A DNA stretch of 64,000 nt from Clostridiales bacterium (GTDB taxonomy: Bacteria > Bacillota > Clostridia > Peptostreptococcales > Anaerovoracaceae), in the NCBI GenBank assembly GCA_015243575.1, contig CP042469.1, positions 868,001-932,000 on the forward strand. Reading direction: 5' to 3'. Under the pieces are notes generated by a model. The model saw only the letters and a program-made list of their open reading frames with translations, was not told where the DNA came from and searched no databases. Positions 62,440-64,000 of the stretch are shown piece by piece. Positions within the stretch are counted from its first letter, which is position 1; every line of letters begins with the position of its first letter. The translations under genes and the position numbers were made by a program.

Positions 62440-63180
62440 ATGAAAAGTAACAAGATTTTGATTTCCGTTGTTTTCATAGCCGTGTTCGCTTTATTTCTGT
62501 ATCAGGTGATTTCTCTGGGATCGATCCTGATACAAAATCATTCTGCCATGCAGGAAGAGGGCGTTGAAACCCTTTCGCCGGATGAAGTGGGGATCGTGAT
62601 CCGAAATGGACTACCCAACAGCAACCAGCTTGTTTTGAGCTGCAATGTGGATTGGGGAGAAGAAGTGATCCCAGACATGCTGAAGATCCTGAAAGATAAT
62701 AATGTTAAAATCACCTTTTTCGTAAGCGGCAGATGGGCAAAAAACAATCCTGAGCTGCTGAAGGAAATGTACCAGGAAGGCCATGAGATCCAAAGCCACG
62801 GTTACAATCATAAACTTTGTACACAAAACTCTGTTGAAACAACAAAAGACGAAATATTAAAGACAGAAGCGGTTATACTTGATATATTGGGAGTTAAAAC
62901 GAATGTTTTTGCTCCGCCGTCCGGAGATTATGATCAGACTACCGTCGATCTTTGCAAGGATCTGGGGTATAAAATGGCTCTCTGGAGCGCCGATACCATC
63001 GACTGGAGAGAAGGTTCCACAGCTGACGTGATTAAAGGCCGAATCTTGAAAAAACAATTAAACGGTGCCATTGTTTTAATGCATCCCAAAGCGGAAACCG
63101 TCAAAGCTTTGCCGGATCTGATCAAGGAGATTAAAGGGCGGAATCTGGAGATAGTGCCTCTTTACAGGCTGTCCTATTAA
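62440..63180 (+). CDS. ylxY: YlxY-type polysaccharide deacetylase
   Basis: A 246-residue NodB-fold protein with an N-terminal membrane anchor (about 6-27). LSCNVDWGEEVIPDMLKIL replaces the usual TFDDG motif; VDWG is typical of the YlxY/sporulation subgroup. Catalysis-related segments KITFFVSGRWAKNNPEL and EIQSHGYNHK follow, then APPSGDYDQTT. Loss of the classical double Asp suggests altered or absent deacetylase activity. ATG 62440 is chosen; an in-frame ATG at 62401 lies before the terminator. pnp-ylxY-M16 peptidase is conserved synteny. Confidence 0.9.
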   Translation: MKSNKILISVVFIAVFALFLYQVISLGSILIQNHSAMQEEGVETLSPDEVGIVIRNGLPNSNQLVLSCNVDWGEEVIPDMLKILKDNNVKITFFVSGRWAKNNPELLKEMYQEGHEIQSHGYNHKLCTQNSVETTKDEILKTEAVILDILGVKTNVFAPPSGDYDQTTVDLCKDLGYKMALWSADTIDWREGSTADVIKGRILKKQLNGAIVLMHPKAETVKALPDLIKEIKGRNLEIVPLYRLSY

Positions 63181-63245
63181 AGCTATAATAAAAAGATGCA
63201 GCGTAGGATTGAATTGCAAAAAGAAAAAGGAAAGTGGTAAACATA

Positions 63246-64000
63246 ATGATAATAAACAAAACATTAAATTGCGGTGTTCGCATTGTAATGGAGGAAATAC
63301 CATACGTAAAATCAGTTTCGGTCGGCATCTGGGTCAGAGCTGGTTCTGTGGATGAAACTCCGAAAAACTCTGGTATTTCCCATTATATCGAACACATGCT
63401 CTTCAAAGGAACTGAAACAAGGAGCGCTAAGAAGATTGCTGCAGACGTGGACAAGATCGGTGGACAGATCAACGCGTTCACTGGGAAAGAAGCGACTTGT
63501 TACTATCTGAAGACCTTGGCAGCAAACATTGATCAGGCTGCCGACATCCTGATTGATATGTTCGTCAATTCTAAGTTTGACGAGGAAGAGATGGATAAAG
63601 AAAGACGCGTTATCTGCGAGGAAATCAAAATGATTGAAGACTCACCGGAAGATGATGCACATGATATTATCAGTGAATTGGTTTTTAAAGGCAATCCTCT
63701 ATCAAAATCCATCATCGGGACCCCGAAATCCCTATCGGGAATTACGAGAAAAACCATCAAGAAATATATAGATGAAGAATACACACGCGATAATATTGTC
63801 GTCTCCATCAGCGGCAGCTTTGATCAACAGCATGTTTGTGATCTTTTTGAAAGCAAGCTTTGCCATTTGAATGAGAATAAGACGACAAAATCTTATGATA
63901 CAACAGCATATCAGCCTAGTTACAAGGTTAAAATTAAGGACATTGAGCAGTCCCATCTTTGTCTTGGATTAAAGGGCCTTGCCTTGGAGGATGAGCGATA
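63246..64000 (+). CDS. M16-family zinc peptidase (YmxG/MlpA-like), 5' part
   Basis: Translation from ATG 63246 (ribosome site GGAAAGTGG) gives MIINKTLNCGVRIVMEEIPY, VGIWVRAGSVDETPKNSGIS and the inverted zinc motif HYIEHMLFKGT (HxxEH), with ICEEIKMIEDSPEDDAHD supplying the third ligand. It is a mitochondrial-processing-peptidase-like enzyme found after ylxY in Firmicutes. The frame is open to the end of the window, so the C-terminal half is missing. Confidence 0.95.
   Translation, partial: MIINKTLNCGVRIVMEEIPYVKSVSVGIWVRAGSVDETPKNSGISHYIEHMLFKGTETRSAKKIAADVDKIGGQINAFTGKEATCYYLKTLAANIDQAADILIDMFVNSKFDEEEMDKERRVICEEIKMIEDSPEDDAHDIISELVFKGNPLSKSIIGTPKSLSGITRKTIKKYIDEEYTRDNIVVSISGSFDQQHVCDLFESKLCHLNENKTTKSYDTTAYQPSYKVKIKDIEQSHLCLGLKGLALEDER

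Noticed and set aside
1-64000. CRISPR arrays, tRNA/rRNA genes, insertion-sequence transposases, defence islands, phage genes
   Set aside because: Looked for on both strands; no repeat-spacer pattern, cloverleaf, transposase motif or defence gene set was recognised.

Overview
The window comes from the chromosome of a low-to-mid GC, Gram-positive anaerobe of the class Clostridia. Supporting signs are strong AGGAGG-type ribosome sites, a PolC-type replicase, SepF/DivIVA division genes, a T-box leader, an S-layer (SLH) surface protein, a YlxY-type polysaccharide deacetylase, ferredoxin-rich NADH-oxidising subunits and the absence of outer-membrane genes. A family-level guess (Anaerovoracaceae-like) would be inference only. 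No tRNA, rRNA or CRISPR array was seen.

Layout. (1) 1-1.3 kb: the end of a NuoF-like/NuoG-like iron-sulfur pair from an NAD(P)H-linked hydrogenase or formate dehydrogenase. (2) 1.4-7.8 kb: an accessory island. It holds a flavin-binding PNPOx-like protein, a minus-strand redox cassette (SDR, double NTF2-like protein, ferredoxin-nitroreductase), two decayed serine-recombinase tails, a WYL-regulator remnant, and a MarR - KTR zinc peptide - MATE efflux operon with an operator-loaded promoter. (3) 7.8-11.7 kb: ylxM-ffh-rpsP-khpA-rimM-trmD. (4) 11.7-17.2 kb: an envelope and division operon (HlyD-like protein, yggS, sepF, yggT, divIVA, lspA, rluD, flavin reductase). (5) 17.3-27.4 kb: mixed genes, namely a small zinc-ribbon protein, a lipase-like hydrolase, an unrecognised protein, rqcH, yicC, gmk-rpoZ, a polar amino-acid ABC transporter, tcdA and a stand-alone LytTR regulator. 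(6) 27.6-41.3 kb: rpsB-tsf-pyrH-frr-uppS-cdsA-dxr-rseP-ispG, then nfeD/SPFH and polC. (7) 41.3-50.4 kb: the nusA-infB operon (rimP, nusA, rnpM, L7Ae-like, infB, rbfA, DHH phosphatase, truB, ribF). (8) 50.4-56.7 kb: a T-box-controlled aromatic amino-acid operon (aroF-aroB-aroC-pheA-aroA). (9) 57-64 kb: rpsO, pnp, an SLH/phosphodiester-glycosidase surface protein, ylxY and an M16 peptidase that runs off the end.

Most of the window is translation, lipid, isoprenoid and cell-envelope housekeeping in an order much like other Firmicutes. The departures are the informative part. PolC appears to lack its inserted 3'-5' proofreading exonuclease domain. The aro operon sits between ribF and rpsO. The SLH protein sits between pnp and ylxY. 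The 3' ends of truB and pheA are tandemly duplicated. The 1.4-7.8 kb island carries recombinase scars. Several intergenic RNA or DNA structures are described below. No completely new multi-gene defence or mobile system could be recognised. The best candidates for new biology are the exonuclease-less PolC, the island's redox cassette, and the leader hairpins at 59.8 and 62.4 kb.
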